The notes below the pieces were generated by a model, which ran no database searches, had not been told where the DNA came from, and saw only the letters and a program-made list of their open reading frames with translations. 46,911 bases of DNA from Baaleninema simplex PCC 7105 (GTDB taxonomy: Bacteria > Cyanobacteriota > Cyanobacteriia > Cyanobacteriales > Geitlerinemataceae), in contig NZ_KB235958.1 of NCBI RefSeq assembly GCF_000332355.1, positions 2,992,239 through 3,039,149 of the forward strand, given 5' to 3'. Within the stretch, counting starts at the first letter, position 1. The number at the start of each line of letters is the position of its first letter. Positions 17,980-25,141 of this stretch are shown piece after piece. Position numbers and translations under genes: made by a program.

Positions 17980-18540
17980 TTAACTGCCATTGGGGCGATC
18001 GAGTTCGATGCCGGGTCCGCGATCGATAATTTCGATATCCCACTGTCCCCGCCGTCCCGTCTCGAACACCACATATCGCCCGTCTGAACTGATGTTGGGG
18101 TTGCGAACCCAGCCGCGATAACCGCCCGTCAGGACTTGGGTGCGTTGGGTGATGCGATCGTACAGCTCGATTTCCGGACGGCCGCGATCGCTGGCCACGT
18201 AGACTAAATAGCGCCCCGTATAGCTGAGACTGGGGGTTTCGGCGATCGCGTCCTTGCGGTTGAGTCGGGGCAACTGCGCGAACTGCTTACGTTGGAGGTC
18301 GTACAGCAAAATACTGCGGGTTCCGTCCCGGTTGGAAACGAACGCCAAAAAACGCCCGTCTCCACTCATGGCGGGCTGTTCGTCCGTGTAATAGCTGTTG
18401 AGGGCGACGGGGAGTTGGGGGCGACTCGTCGGGGTACAACTGCCGAGTCCTAAGACGGCAATTCCGAGTCCGATTCGCGTCCCCAACCGTCTCAGCCAGT
18501 CTTTGACGGGTCTTGTCTGCGCCTCTTGCGTTCCTGCCAA
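17980..18540 (-). CDS. TolB-like (WD40/PD40 repeat) lipoprotein, first of a pair
   Basis: 186 residues. The N-terminus has an Arg-rich start, a hydrophobic run GLGIAVLGL and a lipobox LGSC at about residue 35. Three propeller repeats follow: SGDGRFLAFVSNRDG, SYTGRYLVYVASDRG and SSDGRYVVFETGRRG. Sequence pattern and size mark it as a paralogue of the next gene, made by tandem duplication. It starts 12 bases after ycf66 ends, so co-transcription is likely. The partner could be Tol-Pal-like, but no tolA, tolQ or pal is nearby. Confidence 0.82.
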   Translation of the reverse strand: MAGTQEAQTRPVKDWLRRLGTRIGLGIAVLGLGSCTPTSRPQLPVALNSYYTDEQPAMSGDGRFLAFVSNRDGTRSILLYDLQRKQFAQLPRLNRKDAIAETPSLSYTGRYLVYVASDRGRPEIELYDRITQRTQVLTGGYRGWVRNPNISSDGRYVVFETGRRGQWDIEIIDRGPGIELDRPNGS

Positions 18541-18552
18541 CGTTCCTCGCGA

Positions 18553-19665
18553 CTATCGATCGAACTGACTGGAATTGTCTTCTTCGAGTTCATCGTCGTA
18601 GGGATTATAATCGCTCGCCACGTCCGGTTCCCCGAAATCGTCGAAGTCGTCCACAGGCGGGTTCGGCGTGCGACTCGTCGGAGGACGACGACGGGGTTCC
18701 TCATCGAAATCCGGGTTAATGTCTGCATCGCGGGGCGAACTCGAGGGTTGGGGCGGTTCGTACTCTTCGTAAGTCGCCGTGGTCACGTCCGGCTCGTCTT
18801 GGGGCGGACGGGAGGGCGATCGCCCGTAACTCGAAGTGTAGTCGTCGTCCGCTAACGTGGCTTCGACTTCCGTACTCGGTCGCGTCGGGCGAGGTTGAGA
18901 CGGTCGCGGACGGCGGGATGGCGAAGGACTCGTACCAGACGGGCGACTCGGCGGACGGCGAGACGGGCGACTCGGTGGACGGTTGACATCGCTGTATCCC
19001 GCATCACCCCAGGTATCGTCGTTTAAATTCACCGGGGGACGGCCGCCAGAACTCGGGGGACGGCGACGAGGGGGTTTGCGCGTCGTATCCGATGGCGGAC
19101 GTCGACCGCTGCTTCCGGAACTGCGCCGCGTCGGGGGGCGTCGAGGTTCGTCTTCGTAGCCATAGGACTCCCGAGGCGATCGGCGATCGCGACTCCCCGG
19201 AATGCGACGATTGGGCGGATAAGGTTCGTAGGGTTCGATTTCCTCGAACTCCGCTTCGTACTCGTAAGCTTGATAGTCGGGGCTGACTTCCCGTTCTTCG
19301 TCCACAATGGGCGTGTTGCGTTTCGCCTGTTGCGTGACGATCCCGCGCAAACGAATGCTTTCGACGGCGAAGAATACCGCCGAACCGGTCATCAGAAACT
19401 GACCGAATTGAAGAATGGGGTCGAGACGCCATCCTTGGAAAAACAAAATCCCACCGCACAGCAAGGCCACGGCGGCGAAGAAAATATCGTGATCGCGAGC
19501 GAGATTCGGACGCGTCGATCGCAGCAGGTACAGCGCCACGCCACAGATCACCAGGGCAATGCCCATTAAACTGCCCCACCCGAAGCCGTAAGCGACTTGG
19601 GCGAGGACGGGTCGAACGCTCGTTACGTGCAGCAGGCCGCGACCGCCTAATGCGATGTTTACCAT
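18553..19665 (-). CDS. Ycf66 family membrane protein with long disordered tail
   Basis: 370 residues. The first 125 match Ycf66, a protein kept in cyanobacteria and some plastids, and contain three to four hydrophobic segments (WGSLMGIALVICGVALYLL, DIFFAAVALLCGGILFF, FLMTGSAVFFAVESI). The remaining 240 residues are rich in Pro, Arg, Ser and acidic residues (RRPPSRPSG, SRRPRPSQPRP) and probably disordered. The role of Ycf66 is not settled. It leads the cluster with the two TolB-like lipoproteins and the Deg protease, which suggests a membrane or envelope task. The tail is unusually long and may bind acidic partners or the cell wall. Confidence 0.88.
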   Translation of the reverse strand: MVNIALGGRGLLHVTSVRPVLAQVAYGFGWGSLMGIALVICGVALYLLRSTRPNLARDHDIFFAAVALLCGGILFFQGWRLDPILQFGQFLMTGSAVFFAVESIRLRGIVTQQAKRNTPIVDEEREVSPDYQAYEYEAEFEEIEPYEPYPPNRRIPGSRDRRSPRESYGYEDEPRRPPTRRSSGSSGRRPPSDTTRKPPRRRPPSSGGRPPVNLNDDTWGDAGYSDVNRPPSRPSRRPPSRPSGTSPSPSRRPRPSQPRPTRPSTEVEATLADDDYTSSYGRSPSRPPQDEPDVTTATYEEYEPPQPSSSPRDADINPDFDEEPRRRPPTSRTPNPPVDDFDDFGEPDVASDYNPYDDELEEDNSSQFDR

Positions 19666-19807
19666 TAGCCTCTCTCCTACATCAGTCTCATCTTAGCGAT
19701 TTACACAGACAATCTCCAAGGCGAGCGACGTTCTCAAATGAGAAGCAACAATGCCCACCGTCAGCTTGTCGAGCCTGCTGCTGACGCCAACTCGTAAGAA
19801 CGCCGAA

Positions 19808-19927
19808 TTAAGAGCGGCGAACTTTATCTTGTTGGCTCAGGAAAACTAGCGCCACCGTCGCCGGAATGACAACGATAACGGCTCCAGCAATCAGGCTATA
19901 GAAAAAGTTCATCAAAGAGGGGGTCAT
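19808..19927 (-). CDS. psbX: Photosystem II protein PsbX
   Basis: 39 residues, the usual PsbX size. The sequence begins [17 protein letters not shown], has one membrane helix ([13 protein letters not shown]) and ends SQQDKVRRS, which is the family pattern. PsbX is a single-helix subunit near cytochrome b559 that affects the QB site of photosystem II. The ATG at 19927 is the only sensible start. The gene lies 142 bases upstream of ycf66 on the same strand and may share its transcript. Confidence 0.93.
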   Translation of the reverse strand: MTPSLMNFFYSLIAGAVIVVIPATVALVFLSQQDKVRRS

Positions 19928-20134
19928 AAAACGCGCTTCCTCAAACGATACAAAATAATTCTTTACTAAGTTTAACGATTTGAGGCACGCTTGGAAAGAC
20001 AGTTTCCGCCGAACCGCTCTCGAACTGCTAGGTTAGGGCGCTTTGACTGTCTCGACGGGGATCGATCGCCCCGAGAGCGAGATACAATAGAGTTCAGAAA
20101 TTAGTTACAAAGCTTAATAATTGAAAGCGATCGA

Positions 20135-20419
20135 ATGAGTACCCTAAACCTCGTCAGTTTGAGCCTCAGCGTTCTCTTAGGCTTAACTATCCTCCTAATG
20201 ATTATCCGCATCGTTCTCACCTGGTATCCCCAAGCAGAACTGCAAAAATTCCCCTTCAGCCTGGTGGCGATTCCCACCGAACCCTTCCTCGCCCCTACCC
20301 GCAAAATTATTCCGCCTCTCGGGGGGGTTGACATTTCGCCCATTATATGGGTTGGAATTTTTAGCCTAATTCGCGAAATTCTCCTCGGTCAACAAGGGTT
20401 GTTGACGATGATGCGGTAG
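20135..20419 (+). CDS. YggT family membrane protein
   Basis: 94 residues with two hydrophobic segments (VSLSLSVLLGLTILLMIIRIVLTW and ISPIIWVGIFSLIREILLG) and the family centre PTEPFLAPTRKIIPPLGGVDISP between them. YggT/Ycf19 proteins act in the thylakoid or plasma membrane; relatives are linked to haem delivery for cytochrome b6, cell division or osmotic adaptation. A purine-rich tract follows, with no clear terminator. The upstream gap (19928-20134) should hold the promoters of this gene and of psbX. Confidence 0.92.
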   Translation: MSTLNLVSLSLSVLLGLTILLMIIRIVLTWYPQAELQKFPFSLVAIPTEPFLAPTRKIIPPLGGVDISPIIWVGIFSLIREILLGQQGLLTMMR

Positions 20420-20424
20420 TTCGG

Positions 20425-20523
20425 CCGGAGAGAGGGAGAGAGGGAGAGAGGGGGAGAGGGGGAGAGAGGGAGAGGGGGAGAAACTATTAACTGTTCCCAG
20501 ATCCGCTGTTCCCTGTTCCCTGC
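20425..20523. repeat. GAGAGGG tract and CTGTTCCC/CACTGTTCA heptamer-like repeats
   Basis: A polypurine tract of GAGAGGG units (20425-20480) is followed by ACTGTTCCC, CTGTTCCCTGTTCCC and CACTGTTCACTG units, a type of short tandem repeat common between cyanobacterial genes. The tract separates the convergent yggT and accC ends. Confidence 0.7.
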
Positions 20524-21882
20524 TCACTGTTCACTGTTTTTCTCCATCCACTTTTCGACGAAGTTGGTGTACACCGTACCTTCGAGGAATTCGGGGGTTT
20601 CCATAATCTTTTGGTGGAAGCCGATGGTGGTGGGGATTCCCGTGATCGCACATTCTCGGAGGGCGCGACGCATCCGAGCGATCGCCCGTTCGCGAGTCGG
20701 CCCCCAAACGATGAGTTTGCCGATCAGCGAATCGTAATAGGGGGGAATTTCGTAATCCGTGTAAACGTGGGAGTCCACGCGCACGCCGACACCGCCAGGG
20801 GGCAAATAACCGCTGATGCGTCCGGGGTGGGGGCGGAAATTGCGATCGGGATCTTCGGCGTTGATACGACATTCGATCGCGTGTCCCCGCAACTCTACCT
20901 CGCCCTGAGTCACGGGCAGCTTTTCCCCTTGAGCCACCTTAATTTGAGCCGCGATTAAGTCCAACCCGCAAATGGCTTCCGTGACCGGGTGTTCGACCTG
21001 AATTCGGGTGTTCATCTCCATAAAATAGAAATTTCCCGACGCATCGAGGAGAAATTCCACCGTTCCCGCCCCGACGTAATTAATCGCTTTGGCGACTTTG
21101 ACCGCTGCCTTACCCATTTTCTGACGTAATTTCGGATCGAGTGCGGGACTGGGGGCTTCTTCGAGGAGTTTTTGATGTCGCCGCTGAATCGAACAATCCC
21201 GTTCGCCCAAGTGGACGACGTTTCCGAATTGGTCTGCCAGAATTTGAAACTCGATGTGGCGGGGGCGTTCGATAAACTTCTCCATATAAATGCCAGGATC
21301 GCCGAACGCGGCTTCAGCTTCCCCTTGGGCCGCCATAAACAGTTTCGGTAAGTCCTCAGCATTGCGAACCAGGCGCATTCCGCGTCCGCCACCCCCAGCA
21401 GTGGCTTTAATCATCACCGGATAGCCGATTTTTTCAGCCAGAGCCAGGGCTTCGCGATCGTCGCGGAGTAAACCGTCGCTCCCCGGAACCGTGGGGACGC
21501 CAATGCGATTCATGGTTTCGCGGGCGGTGGATTTGTCCCCCATCTGTCGCATGGAGTCGGGAGAGGGCCCGATAAAGGCGATTTGGTGATCGGCACAGAT
21601 TTCGGCAAATCGAGCGTTTTCGGCGAGGAAACCGTAACCGGGGTGAATGGCGGTGGCGTTGCGCGTCAGGGCTGCCGAGATGATGTTGGGGATGTTGAGA
21701 TAGCTTTTGTTGCTCGACGGTTCGCCAATACAGACGGCTTCGTCTGCAAGTTGGACGTGGAGGGCGTGGCGATCGACCGTGGAGTACACCGCAACGGTTG
21801 CAATGCCCATCTCCTCGCAGGTGCGGAGGATGCGAAGGGCGATTTCTCCTCGATTGGCAATGAGAATTTTCGAGAACTGCAT
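20524..21882 (-). CDS. accC: Acetyl-CoA carboxylase, biotin carboxylase subunit
   Basis: 452 residues, standard for AccC. It carboxylates the biotin of AccB with ATP and bicarbonate in the first committed step of fatty-acid synthesis. The N-terminal domain starts [18 protein letters not shown]. The ATP-grasp domain has the glycine loop [12 protein letters not shown], and [14 protein letters not shown] carries the catalytic and metal-binding Glu, Asn and Arg. The C-terminal domain ends [12 protein letters not shown]. No accB or accA lies next to it. The start ATG at 21882 matches the family. The gene is divergent from tRNA-Leu, about 145 bases away. Confidence 0.97.
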   Translation of the reverse strand: MQFSKILIANRGEIALRILRTCEEMGIATVAVYSTVDRHALHVQLADEAVCIGEPSSNKSYLNIPNIISAALTRNATAIHPGYGFLAENARFAEICADHQIAFIGPSPDSMRQMGDKSTARETMNRIGVPTVPGSDGLLRDDREALALAEKIGYPVMIKATAGGGGRGMRLVRNAEDLPKLFMAAQGEAEAAFGDPGIYMEKFIERPRHIEFQILADQFGNVVHLGERDCSIQRRHQKLLEEAPSPALDPKLRQKMGKAAVKVAKAINYVGAGTVEFLLDASGNFYFMEMNTRIQVEHPVTEAICGLDLIAAQIKVAQGEKLPVTQGEVELRGHAIECRINAEDPDRNFRPHPGRISGYLPPGGVGVRVDSHVYTDYEIPPYYDSLIGKLIVWGPTRERAIARMRRALRECAITGIPTTIGFHQKIMETPEFLEGTVYTNFVEKWMEKNSEQ

Positions 21883-22026
21883 CTTTGAGTGTCTAGGGGC
21901 AATGCGGGGATTTCGGAAGCCGGATCGGACGCGACGAAAAAATTTTCCGAAAATAGTGACAATTAACTCGTCGCTATGTTAAGTTACCATAGTGCGGTTA
22001 AAAAACGTTAACCGCGCAGATACCAC

Positions 22027-22108
22027 GCGGATGTGGTGGAATTGGTAGACACGCACGCTTGAGGGGCGTGTGGAGCAATCCTTGCGAGTTCGAGTCTCGC
22101 CATCCGCA
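22027..22108 (+). tRNA. tRNA-Leu (anticodon GAG)
   Basis: An 82-base class II tRNA. The acceptor stem GCGGATG pairs with CATCCGC. The anticodon arm CACGC-TTGAGGG-GCGTG gives anticodon GAG. A long variable arm (TGGAGCAATCC region) is followed by a T arm with TTCGAGT. The discriminator base is A and no CCA is encoded. There is no intron. A terminator follows 35 bases later. Confidence 0.95.
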
Positions 22109-22142
22109 TTGTTCGACTTGCTGTCGAAATGAGTATAGAGAA

Positions 22143-22175
22143 GAGGGGTAGCCACGAGCTGCCTCTCTTTTTTTG
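22143..22175 (+). terminator. Rho-independent terminator after tRNA-Leu
   Basis: The stem AGAGGGGTAGC / GCTGCCTCTCT has one mismatch and one G-T pair, with a 5-base loop, and is followed by TTTTTT and then G. It lies 35 bases downstream of the tRNA. Confidence 0.8.
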
Positions 22176-22263
22176 TATCCTTGTCAAAACTAGCAATCCG
22201 TGTGCGATCGTGGCGATCGCTTGGAGCAAGCTAGGTATAGCGTGAATTGAACTGGAGGGAGAT

Positions 22264-22974
22264 ATGACAATGGAAATGACGGCTGAGGAACTGTTAGAGC
22301 GCTACGCAGCGGGAGAGCGAGATTTTGCCGGAGTCGAGCTAAAAAATATCGATCTAAAAGGGAAAAATATAAGTCACTTAAATTTAAGAAACAGTTTTTT
22401 GTCTAATGTTAATATGGAGAGAGTAAACTTAAGAAATTCCGATCTGTCGGGAACGAACTTAAGTAACGTCAATTTATTTTATGCCAATCTGGAGTTTTCC
22501 AATATTTCTAATTCAAATTTAAGTAATGTCGATCTACATGGTACTCATTTAAATAGTTCTGATTTGAATCAAGCAAATCTAAGCAAGGTTAACTTAGGCT
22601 GTGCCGAATTAGAAAATGCTAACTTAAAAAATTCAAAATTTACTCAAGTTACTTTAAACGGGGCAAATTTAATAGCTGCTTGTCTTGAAAAAGCTAGTTT
22701 AAGAAAAGCCGATCTGCGGGAGACCGGACTACAGCATGCCGACTTGAGTTATGCCAACTTGCAAGAAGCAGATCTATCTGAAGCTACCTTATATGGAGCT
22801 AATCTTAGATGTGCTAATTTAAGGGGTGCTAGAATGTATACAACAATTCTGGCTGCAGCTAATTTGACTGAAGCCGATCTCAGAGGTATTGACTTAGAAG
22901 ACTTAGAGACTGTCGATCTGAACGAGGCTAATCTAACGGATGCTCTCTTTGATTTAGATATTTTAGAATCTTAA
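22264..22974 (+). CDS. Pentapeptide-repeat protein
   Basis: 236 residues. After a short helical N-terminus (MTAEELLERYAAGERDF) nearly the whole protein is A(D/N)LXX-type pentapeptides (about 40 units such as ANLSK, ADLRE, ANLQE), which fold into a right-handed quadrilateral beta-helix. Many units here read SNVNL or SNLSN rather than the usual A(D/N)L, especially in the first half. Members include DNA-mimic proteins that protect gyrase and many of unknown role; nothing here selects between them. A strong ribosome-binding site (GGAGGGAG) lies 3 bases before the ATG. Codon use and AT content set it apart from the genes to its left, and it opens the HIP1-free stretch. Confidence 0.93.
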   Translation: MTMEMTAEELLERYAAGERDFAGVELKNIDLKGKNISHLNLRNSFLSNVNMERVNLRNSDLSGTNLSNVNLFYANLEFSNISNSNLSNVDLHGTHLNSSDLNQANLSKVNLGCAELENANLKNSKFTQVTLNGANLIAACLEKASLRKADLRETGLQHADLSYANLQEADLSEATLYGANLRCANLRGARMYTTILAAANLTEADLRGIDLEDLETVDLNEANLTDALFDLDILES

Positions 22975-23532
22975 TGCAATCTTGGGAAGTGTTCAGAAAA
23001 TCGTGACTGACCGGCCCAAAAACCTTGATTTTCCGCTTGAAAATCTGGACTTACACAAAAATCCGAGTACTCTCAATCTTGAAATATGAAAATCCAAGTT
23101 TTTTGAACTTATCGATCTGAAAATCTTACTTTCTTCTCTTAAAAAAGTTTCCTACATTTCGCATCGATCTCGATCTCTAATTCATTCTTGTGTTATATTT
23201 TGTTGAAGCCAGTATACTCAATGAATTTCAACTTAGGGAATAGAAAAAAATTCTATGTTAGTTAGTGGGCGTAGGGTGCATTAGTGAGCTACAAAATTAG
23301 GTTGAAGTTGAGCTAATTCGATTCCCATGTCACGCACCAACAACCATTTTTACGTTCTTGAAATGCCCCCGTCGGTCTTGACTTCCACCAATCGATCGTC
23401 TACATTTTTGTAGCGATAAGTCGTTACTTTCTCAACTAAATACACTAGACTTAGATCTTTGTAAATGTAGATTTTCTATCATTTATTTGAATTTTGAGTG
23501 AGTGATTATTTATATATTTTATTGATTGTTAA
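22975..23532. other. AT-rich non-coding stretch with repeat C1
   Basis: A 558-base gap. The first part (22990-23130) has four GAAAATC motifs (near 22999, 23038, 23087 and 23121) and AAAAATCC variants, but no gene. The middle part holds repeat C1 (23271-23423). The last 90 bases before the DUF4279 gene's stop are AT-rich and without clear structure. No HIP1 site is present. Confidence 0.6.
23271..23423 (-). repeat. Long dispersed repeat C, copy 1
   Basis: 153 bases. Read on the minus strand it opens with a short frame ending TTYRYKNVDDRLVEV, then KTDGGISRT and a stop, followed by a palindromic part with GGTGCGTGACAT and ATGCACCCTAC at its ends. It is collinear with copies at 23981-24134 and 25016-25141, all in the same orientation. 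The short frame extends upstream for about 20 more codons before a stop and has no start codon with a ribosome-binding site. Confidence 0.8.
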
Positions 23533-23925
23533 TTATGTTATGTAAAGATCTACATCGATTTCTATATTTAGCTCGACACATTTTAAGAGTGTTTTTTTAT
23601 CAAAATGAATAATTGGAGTAGACTCTTGTGGAGAAAAGTATGCAGAACAAGCAAATTCACCGTAATATTTTCTACATAGTTCTGCTACAATTTCTTTCTT
23701 AGGTTCCAACACGAATAGGAGGTTTTTAATGTGTTTTTCAAAATCGATCTCTGATGGAGAAGTCTCAGACTTCAATCTCCAAACACTAAACTTATATTTC
23801 CTTTTTGTGCCTGAATATAAATCTCCAGATTTCCAGAATTTTGTCGGCTCTAATTTTAAAAGTTCGGAAATTCTATCGGGTTGAAAATCGAAACGCGAAA
23901 GAGAAAAATACACTGCCACTTCCAT
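23533..23925 (-). CDS. DUF4279 domain protein
   Basis: 130 residues, the usual size for the family. The pattern fits DUF4279: an initial strand VAVYFSLSRFDFQPDRISELL, then LEPTKFWKSGD, then YKFSVWRLKSE and a helix leading to LEPKKEIVAELC. The function is unknown; I recall such small proteins near polymorphic-toxin immunity genes but cannot confirm it here. The gene is AT-rich with no HIP1 site. It lies between repeat copies C1 and C2 and reads toward C1. The ATG at 23925 is the only good start. No partner gene is nearby. Confidence 0.78.
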   Translation of the reverse strand: MEVAVYFSLSRFDFQPDRISELLKLEPTKFWKSGDLYSGTKRKYKFSVWRLKSETSPSEIDFEKHIKNLLFVLEPKKEIVAELCRKYYGEFACSAYFSPQESTPIIHFDKKTLLKCVELNIEIDVDLYIT

Positions 23926-23980
23926 GAATTTACATAATTAGTCACAGTAACGGGTGAGGCTTAATGAGAAGAGTTAGACA

Positions 23981-24134
23981 TAGGGTGCGTTAGTGGGCTA
24001 CAAAATTTGGTTGAAATTGAGCTAATTCGATTCTCAAGTAACGCAATGACGACTATATTTTACATCCTTGAGATTCACCCGTCAGTCTTGACTTCCATTA
24101 ATCGATCGCCCACATTCTCGTAGCGATAAGTCGT
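23981..24134 (-). repeat. Long dispersed repeat C, copy 2
   Basis: 154 bases, collinear with copy 1. On the minus strand it reads KTTYRYENVGDRLMEVKTDG and then TGA, where the other two copies continue GISR. The palindromic part reads AGGGTGCGTTAGTGGGC on the plus strand and ends AAGTAACGCA. Upstream on the minus strand the frame continues TNLADG into the MITE boundary. Confidence 0.8.
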
Positions 24135-24155
24135 CTTTCCATCAGCTAAATTAGT

Positions 24156-24297
24156 GGGAGCATCCCATTTCGGCAATTATAGATAAGCAGCTACTATTGA
24201 GAATACTGGCTTGCCTCTCACAGAGACGAATTCACCTACGTCTTGAAACGATTTTCAACAATCAATTGTCATGTATCTTCCAAAACGGGATGCTCCC
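24156..24297. mobile_element. MITE with 8-base target duplication
   Basis: A 142-base non-coding element with perfect 11-base terminal inverted repeats (GGGAGCATCCC at 24156-24166, GGGATGCTCCC at 24287-24297). It is flanked by the direct repeat AAATTAGT at 24148-24155 and 24298-24305. It has no open frame, so it must have been moved by a transposase encoded elsewhere. Its first 71 bases recur inverted at 24945-25015. Confidence 0.8.
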
Positions 24298-24313
24298 AAA
24301 TTAGTGTTCTATA

Positions 24314-24907
24314 TTAAACTAATACGAAGTTCGACGCTTCTGAAATATCTGGGTTTTGGCTATAAAAATCTTCATGAGTAAAGTAAGAGTATCCATTGAT
24401 TGCTCTATAATTTTCGATACCTAAATATAATGAAAGCTCCCATACAGCTTCTTGACCCATATATTCAATGTCAACTTCAGATTTCTGTAAAATATTAGAT
24501 AATTCTTCAGGATGCGTATTAGGTAAGCATAAACTTAGAATTGCGAAAATAAATTGAGATACTCTGGCATCAAAATCTTCAAATTTACTATTGCTTTCTA
24601 TATTCTGATTATAAAAATCACTTATTTTTACTCCTTTTTTGTAAATTAAAATCACACAATAAAGACCAGTAATTACAATAAATGATAAAACCAGTCCATT
24701 GACTTTAGAAGGCAAAAATCGAGTTGTAGATTCAATATAAAATAAATCTAAATCTTCTGATTTACTTTCGTAGACAGTTATCCATTCATTTTTAGGAGGA
24801 GATATGTAGGCACTTGAGTTGTTCGATCGAGTGATTTCTCTTACAGAAGTTATCACAGAATCAATTTGATTTGACTTAATTTGGTAATTAACAAATTCTT
24901 CACCCAT
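24314..24907 (-). CDS. Hypothetical protein, unrecognised family
   Basis: 197 residues. I do not recognise the gene with certainty. Visible features: NEWITVYESKSEDLD near residue 40, a strongly hydrophobic stretch (VNGLVLSFIVITGLYCVILIYKKG, about 69-92) that could be a membrane helix or two buried strands, a central helix (ARVSQFIFAILSLCL) and a C-terminus with a YxYF motif. The order recalls a family of small uncharacterised bacterial proteins with a WxxVY segment followed by a hydrophobic strand pair, but this is from memory. The gene is AT-rich and has no HIP1 site. It is enclosed by a MITE at its 3' side and an inverted half MITE 38 bases upstream of its start, so its promoter may come from that repeat. 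Confidence 0.65.
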   Translation of the reverse strand: MGEEFVNYQIKSNQIDSVITSVREITRSNNSSAYISPPKNEWITVYESKSEDLDLFYIESTTRFLPSKVNGLVLSFIVITGLYCVILIYKKGVKISDFYNQNIESNSKFEDFDARVSQFIFAILSLCLPNTHPEELSNILQKSEVDIEYMGQEAVWELSLYLGIENYRAINGYSYFTHEDFYSQNPDISEASNFVLV

Positions 24908-24944
24908 AACCAGAAAGTATCGCCCTATAATATTTATAGCTTCA

Positions 24945-25015
24945 TCTCTGTGAGAGGCAAGCCAGTATTCTCAATAGTAGCTGCTTATCTATAATTGCCG
25001 AAATGGGATGCTCCC
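24945..25015 (-). repeat. Inverted partial copy of the MITE
   Basis: 71 bases identical to the reverse complement of 24156-24226. The similarity stops abruptly at the inner side, where the left copy continues CGAATTC and this one TGAAGC. TTAGT follows at 25016, matching the last five bases of the target repeat at 24151. It joins directly onto repeat C3 and has replaced its expected GGGTGCG start. Confidence 0.85.
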
Positions 25016-25141
25016 TTAGTGGGCTACAAAATTCGGCTGAAGTCGAGTTAATTTGATTCCTACGTCACGCACCAACAACCATTTTTACAGTCTTGAGATG
25101 CCCCCGTCAGTCTTGACTTCCATCAATCGATCGCCCACATG
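25016..25141 (-). repeat. Long dispersed repeat C, copy 3
   Basis: 126 bases collinear with copies 1 and 2. On the minus strand it encodes VGDRLMEVKTDGGISRL and a stop, then the palindromic part with TTGGTGCGTGACGTAGG. Its outer palindrome arm is missing where the half-MITE begins. Upstream of the shared part the peptide still has a related YTDDHVGD in place of YRYENVGD. Confidence 0.75.

Larger units (their letters stand above)
23926..24313. other. Gap filled by repeat C2 and a MITE
   Basis: A 388-base gap with no gene. It contains repeat C2 (23981-24134) and, starting 21 bases after it, a 142-base MITE (24156-24297). The remaining sequence is 55 bases upstream of the DUF4279 gene (its likely promoter) and short joins. 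Confidence 0.7.

Noticed and set aside
22264-22974. Qnr-type gyrase-protecting protein
   Set aside because: The pentapeptide fold alone does not show this. The motif pattern and loops of Qnr proteins are not visible.
23271-25141. CRISPR array
   Set aside because: There are only three repeats, each about 150 bases, separated by whole genes. No short evenly spaced repeats or cas genes exist anywhere in the window.
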